The notes under the pieces were generated by a model. The model was given only the letters and a program-made list of their open reading frames with translations. It had not been told where the DNA came from and did not search any database. The translations under genes and the position numbers were made by a program. Below are positions 19,701 to 26,862 of a stretch of DNA of 64,000 bases, piece by piece (the stretch's first letter is position 1; every line of letters starts with the position of its first letter). Location: contig NZ_JALHRX010000007.1 of the NCBI RefSeq assembly GCF_023952475.1, positions 1-64,000 on the forward strand, read 5' to 3'. Origin of the DNA: Cupriavidus sp. WGlv3 (lineage in GTDB: Bacteria; Pseudomonadota; Gammaproteobacteria; Burkholderiales; Burkholderiaceae).

Positions 19701-19844
19701 ACGGCTCACCTGCGCGGCCAGTGCGCCGCCGGCCAGGCTGGCCAGCGCGGCCGCCAGGGCCAGCGCCGCGGATGCCCGCGCCCGGTGCGATTGCTGTAGC
19801 GAACTGCCAAGACCCCGATCGGCTCGGGCGACGATTCCCTTCAT
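13761..19844 (-). CDS. bacterial alpha-2-macroglobulin with thioester motif (YfhM-like)
   Basis: A 2027-residue secreted macroglobulin, longer than the roughly 1650 residues of E. coli YfhM. An N-terminal signal peptide (cleavage near LAAQ, residue 45) is followed by repeated macroglobulin beta-domains, and the thioester motif CLEQ has its Cys at 1552 (YPFTCLEQRASKAIGLN) within an alpha-helical thioester domain; a receptor-like C-terminal domain follows. Such proteins trap proteases covalently in the periplasm and are thought to guard the wall when the envelope is breached. There is no lipobox Cys, unlike the E. coli lipoprotein, so it should be soluble or held by other means. The ATG at 19844 has GGAGG eight bases upstream. 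It leads the operon with YhhN and pbpC. Confidence 0.93.
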   Translation of the reverse strand: MKGIVARADRGLGSSLQQSHRARASAALALAAALASLAGGALAAQVSRFSPEGTVGQVRQVAIRFDEAMVPMGDVQATAPAAVSCTGASTSGQARWIDAKNWVYDFASDLPPGVRCTVRMRAGLRSEAGNAYAGKAEYRFETGGPTVVSSRPSGGEIEEDQVFALRFNGAATAASVREHAWCQAQGLGERIPVRLLAGKEREAVLEAIRWDRLAKPLPDAVHLLACQQRLPAAARVQLVLGAGIATPSGVATREERRFDYTVREPFTASFSCEREHAQSPCTPLRPMTVTFSAPVPRKLAESVVLKTPSGPRAPQFDPDLAPDASVSALTFAAPFAEKAQFTIEVPPKLQDDSGRALANADLFPLKVATAAMPPLAKFAAAPFGVVERFGELPRGKSAADYPPLLPVTLRNVEADLAVRGVQARAGTVMKLRVDDDGAVMQWLGLVRRLHEASYTRGELDAVLAGRSPYRVNNPRNAVSIETRSVSLLERTPGVQKLAVPKPSGDAPRPFEVVGIPLPEPGFHVVEIASPMLGEALLGKRAPMYVRTAALVTNLGVHFKLGRSTGNEDDGSRSGVAWVTALDDGKPVRDAAVAVRDCSGRLLGEGRTDASGVARFARLPAAPESACDQNGLSGYFVSARIAAAHPQARGKADMAFVMSDWNRGIESWRFNVPTDTSATPTVRAHTIFDRTLLRAGETVSMKHLIRAETAQGFALPPASRPLPTRVTIRHEGSGQSYELPLQWRQTATGGRSAESTFQVPAAAKLGVYTVELETQKGEGAQDDGDARSYTSGSFRVEAFRLPVLAGTLQVAGKAGPVVAPAELPVGVEIHYLSGGGAAGLPVRVSALLRDKYVSFPGYDEFSFNPPRAQRESGGDEEMDEDQQSDASADGQQLVADKLPLTLDKNGNGSVTLRKLPKTDAPRDLVLEAGFADPNGEIQTLRQTVPVWPAAVVAGIRTDDWVSVKQKLAVHGVVLDVNGKPVADAPVKVNARARITTSARKRVVGGFYRYDNRTETRDLGTVCETRTDAHGRARCEVALEQAGQIELVASARDKDGRTAQAATTVWVTRQGELWFGGENHDRIDLLPEKKSYAPGDTAVFQVRMPFRHATALVAVEREGIYHTQVVELHGSDPTVRVQVKPEWGPNVYVSVLALRGRLHEVPWYSFFTWGWRQPGEWWRAFRSEGREYAAPTALVDLSKPAFRLGLAEIRVGNAGHRLDVAVTPDKISYPVRGKARVAIQVRLPDGKPAANGEVALAAVDQALLELMPNTSWDLLDAMLQRRGYGVETSTAQMEIIGRRHYGRKAVPAGGGGGKSPTRELFDTLLLWNPRVQLDAEGRASVEVPLNDSLTSFRIVAVADLGLGRFGTGSATIAATQDLQVISGLPPLVREDDRYRAMFTLRNTTKRAMTVQASARGTLLGNEAGLPAQTVQIPAGEAREIGWDVTAPALLAYARTGTVMWEVQASEQAGGRDSGGASDRIKVSQQIVPAVPVTVQQATLAQVAPSLSIPVKAPPGALADPAGKLRGGVQVNFQSSLAGGMPGVREWFRNYPFTCLEQRASKAIGLNDSAAWDALMAQLPSYLDANGLASYFPLNSDSDYGSEVLTAYLLAVTDEAARAGQALRIPDAQRAQMERGLADFVEGRIRRDSWSPVGGTQYLEVRKLAALEALSRTGHAQARMLGSIQILPAQWPTSALLDWTLLLTRVQDIPQREQRLAEAQQLLRSRLTVQGTRLAFSTERNDNWWWMMAGGDVNAARLLALASELPGWKEDAPQLATGLLGRQVHGAWGTTTANAWGMLAVTRFAQAFEKTPVAGTTRASISHAADAARSFDWARAQRTDGVAQGSIDLPWPAGADGGTLQVEQAGAGQPWATVRAMAAVPVTAPLAAGYRIQRTVTAQEQAVPGKWSRGDVYRVKLEIDAQADMTWVVVSDPVPAGATILGSGLGRDSAIATRGERRQGAAWPAYIERTPQAYREYFGYLPKGKVSVEYTVRLNNAGDFALPPTRVEAMYAPDVFGVAPNARLAVGARP

Positions 19845-19950
19845 CCTGCCATCCTCCGTTCCCGCCACGTTTGCGGCACCCGGCGAGGGTGACACGCACG
19901 CCACAAGAGCGCAAGGCCGGCACGCACCGTCCCGCGCTGCGGCAAGCGTT

Positions 19951-20436
19951 TCAGCGCAGGTGCGACAGCGGCAGCGGCCCCTCGCACTTGATCGCGGTCA
20001 GCACGATGTTCGACCGCACGCTCTCCACGCCGGGCACGCGCATCAGCCGCTTCATGGTGAATTCGGCCAGCGTGGGCAGGTCGGGCACCACCACGCGGAT
20101 CAGGTAGTCGGCCTCGCCGGCGACGGAATAGCACTCCTGCACTTCTTCCAGCAGCAGGATCTCTTCGCGGAAGCGCTCGATGATGGTGTCGCCGTGATGC
20201 GCCAGCTTGACGCTGACAAAGACCACCACGCCCAACCCCAGCGCCTGCGACGACAGGCTGACGCGGTAGCCGGTGATGACCCCGTCGGCTTCCAGCCGCG
20301 CCAGCCGGCGTCCGACCTGGCTGGGCGACAGGTGCACGCGCTCGGCCAGCTGCTGGTGCGTGGTGCGGCCGTCGGCCTGCAACGCGCTGAGCAGGGCGAG
20401 GTCATAGGCATCGAGGGAAACTGTCTGGGAAGCCAT
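19951..20436 (-). CDS. Lrp/AsnC-family regulator, likely controls phhAB
   Basis: A 161-residue Lrp/AsnC protein: N-terminal helix-turn-helix (LSALQADGRTTHQQLAERVH, then SPSQVGRRLARLEADG), a linker, and a C-terminal RAM ligand-binding domain (VVVFVSVKLAH...ECYSVAGEADYLIRVVVPDL). It forms octameric or similar assemblies in the family and senses amino acids. It is divergent from phenylalanine hydroxylase, which suggests phenylalanine or tyrosine as effector. I start at the ATG at 20436; an in-frame ATG at 20451 is an alternative. Confidence 0.9.
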   Translation of the reverse strand: MASQTVSLDAYDLALLSALQADGRTTHQQLAERVHLSPSQVGRRLARLEADGVITGYRVSLSSQALGLGVVVFVSVKLAHHGDTIIERFREEILLLEEVQECYSVAGEADYLIRVVVPDLPTLAEFTMKRLMRVPGVESVRSNIVLTAIKCEGPLPLSHLR

Positions 20437-20604
20437 ACACAAATTCCGCATCTCTTAACTCATGAATGCGCATTATATGCATGCCCGCGCGAAAACAAGC
20501 GGACTATGCGGACAGATTGCGGCCTCCGGCGCCTAAACTACGCAGTAAATCCGCATCTATGCCGGCGCCGACGCAGCCAGCACGCATCCAAGGAGACGCA
20601 AGCA
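20437..20604. promoter_or_regulatory. divergent promoter region of the Lrp gene and phhA
   Basis: The gap is AT-richer than its flanks. Two near-identical elements, TTCCGCATCT (20444-20453) and ATCCGCATCT (20550-20559), lie near its two ends in the same orientation. They are candidate Lrp sites for looping control; this is inference from position and repetition. Confidence 0.4.
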
Positions 20605-21534
20605 ATGTCCATCGCCATGGCCACCGAAGCCCCCGGCGCCTTCCAGGGCACCCTGACCGACAAACTCAAGGAACAGTTCGACGCCGGCCTGCTGTCGGGC
20701 CAGGAACTGCGCCCGGACTTCACCATCGCCCAGCCGGTGCACCGCTACACCAGCATCGACCACGCCATCTGGCGTAAGCTGTATGAGCGCCAGGCCGAGA
20801 TGCTGCGCGGCCGCGTCAGCGACGAATTCCTGCAGGGTCTGGCCACGCTGGGCATGGAAAAGGACCGCGTGCCGGACTTCGACCAGCTCAATGAAACCCT
20901 GATGCGCGCCACCGGCTGGCAGGTCGTGGCCGTGCCCGGACTGGTGCCCGACGAGGTCTTCTTCGAGCACCTGGCCAACCGCCGCTTCCCGGCCAGCTGG
21001 TGGATGCGCAAGCCTGAGCAGCTCGACTACCTGCAGGAGCCCGACTGCTTCCACGATGTGTTCGGCCACGTGCCGCTGCTGATCAACCCGGTCTTTGCCG
21101 ACTATATGGAAGCCTACGGCAAGGGCGGCCTGAAAGCGGCGGGACTGGGCGCGCTGGAAATGCTGTCGCGGCTGTACTGGTACACCGTCGAATTCGGCCT
21201 GATCCGCACCCCGCAAGGGCTGCGCATCTATGGCGCCGGCATCGTGTCGAGCCAGGGCGAGTCGATCTACAGCCTGGACTCGGCCAGCCCCAACCGGATC
21301 GGCTTCGACGTGCGCCGCATCATGCGCACGCGCTACCGCATCGACACCTTCCAGAAGACCTATTTCGTGATCGACAGCTTCGAGCAACTGTTCGACGCCA
21401 CGCGCCCGGATTTCGCGCCGCTGTACGAAGCGCTGCGCGCGCAGCCGACGCTGGGCGCGGGCGACATCGCCGAAGGCGACCTGGTGCTCAACGCCGGCAC
21501 CCGCGAAGGCTGGGCTGATACCGAAGACATCTGA
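20605..21534 (+). CDS. phhA: phenylalanine 4-monooxygenase
   Basis: A 309-residue pterin-dependent aromatic amino acid hydroxylase that converts L-phenylalanine to L-tyrosine with O2 and tetrahydrobiopterin-type cofactor. The non-haem iron ligands are visible as His150 and His155 (FHDVFGH) and Glu196 (YWYTVEFG). Length fits the single-domain bacterial enzyme, with no N-terminal ACT domain. The ATG at 20605 follows AAGGAGA. The gene for the cofactor-recycling dehydratase follows 174 bases downstream, and an Lrp-type regulator is divergent. Confidence 0.97.
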   Translation: MSIAMATEAPGAFQGTLTDKLKEQFDAGLLSGQELRPDFTIAQPVHRYTSIDHAIWRKLYERQAEMLRGRVSDEFLQGLATLGMEKDRVPDFDQLNETLMRATGWQVVAVPGLVPDEVFFEHLANRRFPASWWMRKPEQLDYLQEPDCFHDVFGHVPLLINPVFADYMEAYGKGGLKAAGLGALEMLSRLYWYTVEFGLIRTPQGLRIYGAGIVSSQGESIYSLDSASPNRIGFDVRRIMRTRYRIDTFQKTYFVIDSFEQLFDATRPDFAPLYEALRAQPTLGAGDIAEGDLVLNAGTREGWADTEDI

Positions 21535-21708
21535 TCCGGCGCGCAAACCCGGGGCGCCCCTGCCCCACCCCTGCTCCATTCCCCGCTTTGTGAAACAATG
21601 CCGGCATGCCCGCCGCCCCGGCGCGGGCGGGCCGGCTGTCCGCATGGTGCGCATCGTCCGCACTGCGCGACCCTCGTTTTTCCCAAGAACCAGATCGAGC
21701 CCACCACC

Positions 21709-22008
21709 ATGACCCCTCTGTCCCCGCAAGCCCGTGCCACGCTGCTCGCCGAACTGCCCGGCTGGACCACCGTCGCCGACCGCGATGCGATCTTCAAGCG
21801 CTTTACCTTCCACGACTTCAACGCCGCCTTCGGTTTCATGACGCGCGTGGCGATCCAGGCCGAGAAGGCCGACCACCACCCGGAATGGTTCAACGTCTAC
21901 AACCGGGTCGACATCACGCTGTCCACGCACGATGCCAACGGCCTGACCCAGCGCGACATCGACCTGGCCCACTTCATCGAGCGCGCCGCCGACGCGGTGA
22001 CCAACTGA
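21709..22008 (+). CDS. phhB: pterin-4a-carbinolamine dehydratase
   Basis: A 99-residue dehydratase that regenerates the pterin cofactor after each phenylalanine hydroxylase turnover. The active-site motif [23 protein letters not shown] is split here as ADHHPEW (His, His, Pro) and NVYNRVD. Length matches the family (about 100). The ATG at 21709 is the first that precedes the [17 protein letters not shown] opening; the ribosome site is weak. It lies behind phhA and should be part of the same control unit. Confidence 0.95.
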   Translation: MTPLSPQARATLLAELPGWTTVADRDAIFKRFTFHDFNAAFGFMTRVAIQAEKADHHPEWFNVYNRVDITLSTHDANGLTQRDIDLAHFIERAADAVTN

Positions 22009-22154
22009 CCGGCCGCGCGGCGGCTGTAGGCTAACCGTAAGGAAGCGCGGGGCGGCGCCGAGTACAATCTGCGGCAGGCCCACACCGCCGTGTGCGCCGT
22101 GGGCCCCTTGCCCTGTCTGCCTGCCATGCCCAACGTCCTTCCCGAGCTGCCGCC

Positions 22155-22859
22155 ATGCGTATCCTGCTGATCGAGGACGACCGCCAGATTGCCAGCGGCG
22201 TCGAAGCCGGCCTGTCCCGCGCCGGCCACCAGGTACGCGTCGTCCACGACGGCGTCTATGCCACCGAACACCTGCTGCGCGAGCAGCACGACCTGGTCAT
22301 CCTCGACCTGGGCCTGCCCGGCATCGACGGCATGACCCTGCTGGCGCGCTACCGCGCCCGCAACCGCACCACCCCAGTCATCATCCTGACCGCGCGCGAC
22401 GAGCTCGAAGACAAGCTCTCCGGCCTGAATGCCGGCGCCGACGACTACCTGATCAAACCCTTCGCCCTGCCCGAGCTGGAAGCGCGCGTGCGCGTACTGC
22501 TGCGCCGCAGCCAGCACGGCGAGGCCGCGCCCGAGCGCGACGTGCGCCTGGGCCGGCTGCGGCTGTCCGGCAACGATCGCCGCATGTTCATCGACGCGCG
22601 CCCGCTGGAGCTGTCGCCGCGCGAGTTCGCGGTGCTGGAATTGCTGCTGCAGCGTCAGGGCCGCGTGGTCAGCAAGGCGCAGCTGCAGGACCACCTGGCC
22701 ACCTTTGCCCACCCCGCCGGCGAGGGCGGCGATACCGTCGGCGACACCGCGATCGAAGTCTACGTGCACCGCGTGCGCAAGAAACTCGAGGACAGCGACG
22801 TCGAGATCGTCACCGTGCGCGGCTTCGGCTACCTGCTGCAGATCCGCGCCGGACAATGA
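22155..22859 (+). CDS. OmpR-family response regulator (TctD/QseB-like)
   Basis: A 234-residue response regulator: receiver domain with acidic pocket Glu7-Asp8-Asp9, phospho-acceptor Asp51 (VILDLGLPGIDG) and Lys in LIKPFALPELEAR; then an OmpR-type winged helix (LSPREFAVLELLLQRQGRVV, VYVHRVRKKLE). The kinase gene follows 80 bases downstream. The pair resembles TctD/TctE or QseB/QseC; no tricarboxylate transporter is adjacent. Its stimulus is unknown. The ATG at 22155 begins MRILLIEDD as usual for the family. Confidence 0.92.
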   Translation: MRILLIEDDRQIASGVEAGLSRAGHQVRVVHDGVYATEHLLREQHDLVILDLGLPGIDGMTLLARYRARNRTTPVIILTARDELEDKLSGLNAGADDYLIKPFALPELEARVRVLLRRSQHGEAAPERDVRLGRLRLSGNDRRMFIDARPLELSPREFAVLELLLQRQGRVVSKAQLQDHLATFAHPAGEGGDTVGDTAIEVYVHRVRKKLEDSDVEIVTVRGFGYLLQIRAGQ

Positions 22860-22940
22860 AAGCGCTCCTGCCGCTTGCGCCGCCCGGCGCACGGTCCTGA
22901 TCCCCGGCCCTGTCCGTCCCTGTCCCTGTCCCAGCCGGCA

Positions 22941-24632
22941 ATGTGGCCCCGCTCCCGCACCTCCTCCCGAGTCTCCTGGCGCACCGCCTCGCGCATTGCA
23001 ACGCGCAACGTGCCTCCTGCTTCCGCCGCGGCTGACACCGGCGGCGGCGCGCCCGCCTCGACGCGCCAGGCCGCCCGCCCCGGCTCCAACATCAGCCTGC
23101 GCGTGCACCTGCTGCGCGCGCTGGCCACGCCGCTGTTTGCGCTGGTGCTGACCAGCGGCTCGTTGTCTTACTGGCTGGCGGCGCACTACACCACGCAGGT
23201 GTTCGACCGCGCGCTGTACGGCGTGGCCAACAACATCGCCCAGCAGATCCGCATCGCCGGCCCGCGACTGGAGCAGGACATCCCGATGATCGCGCAGACG
23301 CTGGTCGAGGCCGAGGGCACCGACCGCATCTACTGGCGCATCCACGGCCCCGACGGGTTGATCGGCGGCATGGATACCTGGCTGGGCTACGGCACCGGCC
23401 AGACCACGCTGCACGACGCGCGGCTGTTCTACGCCTGGTTCAGCGGACGCCAGGTGCGCGCGGTGCGGCTGCCGGTGATGCTGCCCAGCGCCGCGGTCGA
23501 CGAGCTTGGCACCAGCGAGGCCGGCAAGCCCGCGCGCGGGCCCATCGTGGTGGAAGTGGCGGAATTGCTCGACCGGCGCGAGACCGCCGCCAACGAGATC
23601 CTGCTGTCGGTGTCGGTGCCGCTGATCCTGCTGCTGCTGGTCGGCAGCCTGATCCTGTCGCACGTGCTCAAGGAAGAGCTGGTGCCGCTGCAAATCCTGG
23701 CCGACAAGCTCAACCGCCAGACCGCGCGCTCGCTGGCGGCGCTGGACGAAACCCAGGTGCCGGCCGAGGTCGCGCCGCTGATCCGCGGCCTGAACGCGCT
23801 GCTGGCGCGGCTGCGCGACGCGCTCGACGCGCAGCGCAAATTCATTGCCGATGCCGCGCACCAGCTGCGCACGCCGCTGACCGCGGTCAAGCTGCATGCC
23901 GACCGGGCCCAGACCGCCGATTCGCTGGAAGTGGCCCGCCATGCGCTGCGCGAGGTGCAGACCGCGGCCGACCGCGCGGTGCGGCTGTCCAACCAGCTGC
24001 TGTCGCTGGCGCGGGCCGAGCCCGGGCTGTCGCTGGAACGGCTGGGGCCGGTGGAACACTTCGACCTGGCCGAGCTGGCCTTTGAAATCGGCGCCGAGTG
24101 GGTGCCGCAGGCGCTGGCGCGCCGCATCGACCTGGGCTTCGAGATCCTGCCCGGCCCCACCTTCACCGGCAGCGCGCCGGCGGTGGTGCGCGGCAATCGG
24201 CTGCTGATGCGCGAGGCGCTGTCCAACCTGATCGACAATGCGGTGAAATACGTGCCGTCGGGCGGGCGCATCACGGTGCGCGCCGGCGGCGAGGCCATGG
24301 GCCACCGCGGCATGGCGGTGGTGATGGTGGAAGACAACGGCCCCGGCATCCCGCCGCAGCGGCGCGAGGAAGTGTTCAAGCGCTTCTTCCGCGGCGACCG
24401 CGCCCCGGAGCCCGGCGGCGGCCGCGCCGACCAGGCGGGCGGAGCCGGCCTTGGGCTGGCCATCGTGCATGAGATCGTGACCCTGCACCACGGCACCATT
24501 CGCATCGAGGACGTGCCGCCAGCGCCAGGCGCGGCGACTCAACCGTCCGTCACGGACAGCAGGCCCGAGCGGCGCGCGGTGATGCGCTTCGTGATCCGGA
24601 TCCCGTGCGAGCCGGCAGGGTCGATGGCCTGA
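22941..24632 (+). CDS. sensor histidine kinase, TctE-like
   Basis: A sensor kinase of 563 residues from the ATG at 22941 (a TTG at 22875 is the alternative). Two membrane helices (about 57-82 and 215-235) flank a periplasmic domain of the 2CSK_N/TctE type; then a HAMP-like linker, the phospho-acceptor His307 in ADAAHQLRTPL, and an ATPase domain with N box (NLIDNAVKYVPSGG), G1 (EDNGPGIPP) and G2 (GAGLGLAIVHEIV). A Pro/Ala-rich insert (PPAPGAATQPSVTDSR) interrupts the extreme C-terminal strand. It partners the response regulator just upstream. Ligand unknown; the family often senses carboxylates. Confidence 0.9.
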   Translation: MWPRSRTSSRVSWRTASRIATRNVPPASAAADTGGGAPASTRQAARPGSNISLRVHLLRALATPLFALVLTSGSLSYWLAAHYTTQVFDRALYGVANNIAQQIRIAGPRLEQDIPMIAQTLVEAEGTDRIYWRIHGPDGLIGGMDTWLGYGTGQTTLHDARLFYAWFSGRQVRAVRLPVMLPSAAVDELGTSEAGKPARGPIVVEVAELLDRRETAANEILLSVSVPLILLLLVGSLILSHVLKEELVPLQILADKLNRQTARSLAALDETQVPAEVAPLIRGLNALLARLRDALDAQRKFIADAAHQLRTPLTAVKLHADRAQTADSLEVARHALREVQTAADRAVRLSNQLLSLARAEPGLSLERLGPVEHFDLAELAFEIGAEWVPQALARRIDLGFEILPGPTFTGSAPAVVRGNRLLMREALSNLIDNAVKYVPSGGRITVRAGGEAMGHRGMAVVMVEDNGPGIPPQRREEVFKRFFRGDRAPEPGGGRADQAGGAGLGLAIVHEIVTLHHGTIRIEDVPPAPGAATQPSVTDSRPERRAVMRFVIRIPCEPAGSMA

Positions 24633-24657
24633 ACCCGCTGCTGCGCGGGCGGCGGCC

Positions 24658-25173
24658 TTATTTGGCCTTCTTTTTCTTTTCCTTCGGCGCCAGCATGGTG
24701 CCGCGGCATTGCGGGCTGCCGCAGCGGCACTCGAATTCCTTCTTCAGCTTGGCGGTATAGCGTGCGTCGATCACCAGGCCGTAGTCATAGAACAGCTCCT
24801 CGCCCTGGGCAATATCGCGCAGCGCGTGGATAAAGACGCGGCCCTTCTTTTCGCGCGCCTCGCAGTTGGGCTCGCAGGCGTGGTTGATCCAGCGCGCGCG
24901 GTTGCCGCCGTACTTGGCGTCGATGACGCTGCCATCGTCCAGGCTGAAGTAGAAGGTGTGGTTGGGATCGCTGGGATCGTGCGGATGGCGCTCCAGCGCT
25001 TTTTTCCACGAGATGTGCTCGCCCTTGTACTCGATCACGCGCTCGCCCTCGGCAATCGGCGCGATGGCATAGACGCCCTTGCCGTGCACGCCTGACTGGC
25101 GCACCTCGATCCGGTCACTCGCCGTTTTCTTGCTGCCCTCGCCCGCTGCCTTGCGCTTTGCCTTGTCCGCCAT
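24658..25173 (-). CDS. SET-domain lysine methyltransferase with post-SET zinc site
   Basis: A 171-residue compact SET protein. The start of the SET fold is GVHGKGVYAIAPIAEGERVIEY (about 28-49, read in parts), the S-adenosylmethionine/knot motif is RWINHACEPNC (94-104), and the catalytic ELFYDYG is at 126-132. Cys149, Cys151 and Cys156 (FECRCGSPQCRG) form a post-SET zinc site with the Cys at 104. A Lys-rich tail ends the protein. SET enzymes methylate protein lysines. The ATG at 25173 is the first Met in frame near a GGACAGG. The next gene beyond a long regulatory gap is HU, a lysine-rich DNA-binding protein. Confidence 0.9.
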   Translation of the reverse strand: MADKAKRKAAGEGSKKTASDRIEVRQSGVHGKGVYAIAPIAEGERVIEYKGEHISWKKALERHPHDPSDPNHTFYFSLDDGSVIDAKYGGNRARWINHACEPNCEAREKKGRVFIHALRDIAQGEELFYDYGLVIDARYTAKLKKEFECRCGSPQCRGTMLAPKEKKKKAK

Positions 25174-26342
25174 TTGCCTGTCCGTGCTTTCGCCTGTTGT
25201 GCCTGGGTGACCGGTGCCGGCCGCCCGGCGCGATCGGGGATGATACCGGGGCGGCCGCGACACGTATACGTGGCAACACTTCGCTGTGGGACGCCACCAG
25301 TTCAAACGACGTATACGCGCACCTTGCCCATCACCGTGCGCGGCATACGCCGCGCACGTTTACCACCCCCGCATGTGGATAACACCGCCCCGATCTGTGG
25401 ACAAGCACGCGGATTGGGTGTGGGCTGCCTGGGGCTGGCATGGGGATGCCTCGGGCATAAGTCGGAGGGGGTTCGGCTCGCACCTCATCCCTTGGGCTGA
25501 GTCTTCCACCTCGGCCAACATTCGATGAGACCACTTCTCGTTTACGTAAACCTTTGAAGGCAAAGGTGTTTACGGGGTTTTCCACAGAGGGTGCGGGTGT
25601 TTACCTACTACTACTATCTGTATACATGAAAGAAAAAGGTAAACCGAAAGAACGACCCCAGGCCCGAGGCATCGGCCGAAAGGCGACAGGCGTAAACGGC
25701 GGGTTTGCGAGAGACTTTTTGTTTGCCCGTTCGGGCACTGCGTATACCGGTGACGTATACCCCCGCGACGTATACCGGCCAGCAAGACCGCTGTCGCTGC
25801 GGTACACGCGGATGCCGGCGGATCACGGTTCAATGAGTTGGCCGAGGGTCCCATGCATACGCCGAATAATGCCGGGTAAGGCTGGAGGTGGCCCGGTCCA
25901 AGCCATGCACCATAGTGCAGTTGGATGCGTTGCAGCCCCTACAGCGCCTACAGTCCGTTCAGGAGCTCCGGGGTGCCAAGACCCTCGGAGCGGATCTCGA
26001 GGCTGTCAGCGGCCTTCTGAAGGCGCCTGGCCTGCGGGTATACCGTGCTACGCCGATCGCGGCAGCCACGTCGCGTGGCGTACGGACCTTTGCCGCGCAG
26101 TTGCCGCGCATTTGCCGTTTACGCCGCTATTCCGCCTACGGCGGCTCCCCTTCCAACAAGCTCGATTTGCCTCCAGCCCCGTGCTGGCGCGGCCTCGCGG
26201 AAACTGCCAGGTAACAATCTGTTCCCGGTGCGCCTTGTCCGACACGGTATCATGTGGCCCGCGGCGTCTTTGCCGGAGCGGTGCCAGCCTGGCCGCCCGG
26301 CCGCGGACGCCTGTGTTTTATCAACTCGATACGGAGTGAAGC
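25174..26342. promoter_or_regulatory. 1.17-kb non-coding region between SET gene and HU gene, with clustered GTATAC/GTTTAC motifs
   Basis: No convincing gene lies here. The stretch is locally AT-rich and contains seven GTATAC palindromes (25264, 25311, 25620, 25742, 25755, 25770, 26038) and eight GTTTAC/GTAAAC half-matches (25358, 25540, 25546, 25568, 25599, 25639, 25692, 26117), two of which fuse into the perfect palindrome GTTTACGTAAAC at 25540-25551. Three of the GTATAC sites sit within 34 bases (25742-25775). DnaA-box-like sites are also present (25374, 25396, 25578). It must contain the HU promoter; the protein that reads the GTWTAC motif is unknown. Confidence 0.7.
25374..25404 (-). promoter_or_regulatory. 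pair of DnaA-box-like sites
   Basis: On the minus strand TTATCCACA (25382-25374) matches the DnaA box consensus exactly and TTGTCCACA (25404-25396) differs by one base. A plus-strand TTTTCCACA follows at 25578-25586. Confidence 0.6.
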
Positions 26343-26621
26343 ATGACGAAAACCGAACTGATCGACGCTATCGCAGCCGGGGTGGACGGTCTGACCAAGG
26401 CCAAGGCGGAACAGGCACTGAACGTGACCCTGTCGGCCATCATGGACGCAGTGGCCAAGGGTGACACGCTGAGCCTCATCGGCTTTGGCACGTTCAGCAA
26501 GGGCGAGCGTGGCGAGCGCATGGCGCGCAACCCGCGTACCGGTGAAGAAATCAAGGTCGAAGCCGCCAAGACCGTGAAGTTCAAGGCTGGCCAGAAGTTC
26601 AAGGACGCTGTCAACCAGTGA
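26343..26621 (+). CDS. hupB: HU-family DNA-binding protein
   Basis: A 92-residue HU protein: MTKTELIDAIAAG opening, dimerisation helices, the GFGTF turn near 47, and the DNA-clamping arm ERMARNPRTGEEIKVEAAKT with the intercalating Pro in NPRTGE. HU bends and compacts DNA and assists DnaA at origins. The ATG at 26343 follows GGAGTGAAGC. The gene is alone, preceded by the motif-rich gap shared with the SET methyltransferase and followed by an exact DnaA box at 26718. Confidence 0.96.
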   Translation: MTKTELIDAIAAGVDGLTKAKAEQALNVTLSAIMDAVAKGDTLSLIGFGTFSKGERGERMARNPRTGEEIKVEAAKTVKFKAGQKFKDAVNQ

Positions 26622-26717
26622 TCCTGACGGGCTGCACTGCAGAGCCCGGTATTGCCTGACCCCGCCATGCCGCCGCCCCGGTGCCCGAGGGCGCAGGCGC
26701 GCGCCAGGCGGGGGACG

Positions 26718-26726
26718 TTATCCACA
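26718..26726 (+). promoter_or_regulatory. consensus DnaA box downstream of HU
   Basis: TTATCCACA, an exact DnaA 9-mer, lies in the gap between the HU gene and the DUF2272 gene, 163 bases before the phased array at 26889. Confidence 0.6.
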
Positions 26727-26862
26727 GTCGTGATCTGAATATCCTGCAGTATCCGCCGCATCGCCCGCTCCGCGCCGGGGCGATGGCGCGCCAAGTCTTT
26801 CAACAGGCGTCCAGCCTTGGCCAGAACTCGCCATGCCGGGCGCCGTGCCACGTGGGGCCAAC

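Noticed and set aside
14385..19799. 1804-codon plus-strand frame opposite the macroglobulin gene
   Set aside because: It is an antisense shadow of the macroglobulin gene; high GC keeps the opposite frame open and the product is Arg/His/Ala-rich without domains.
25554..26339. Open plus-strand frame of 261 codons before the HU gene
   Set aside because: Composition is unlike the neighbouring proteins, no domain is recognisable, and the frame runs through the motif-rich gap and the HU promoter. It reads as a chance open frame.
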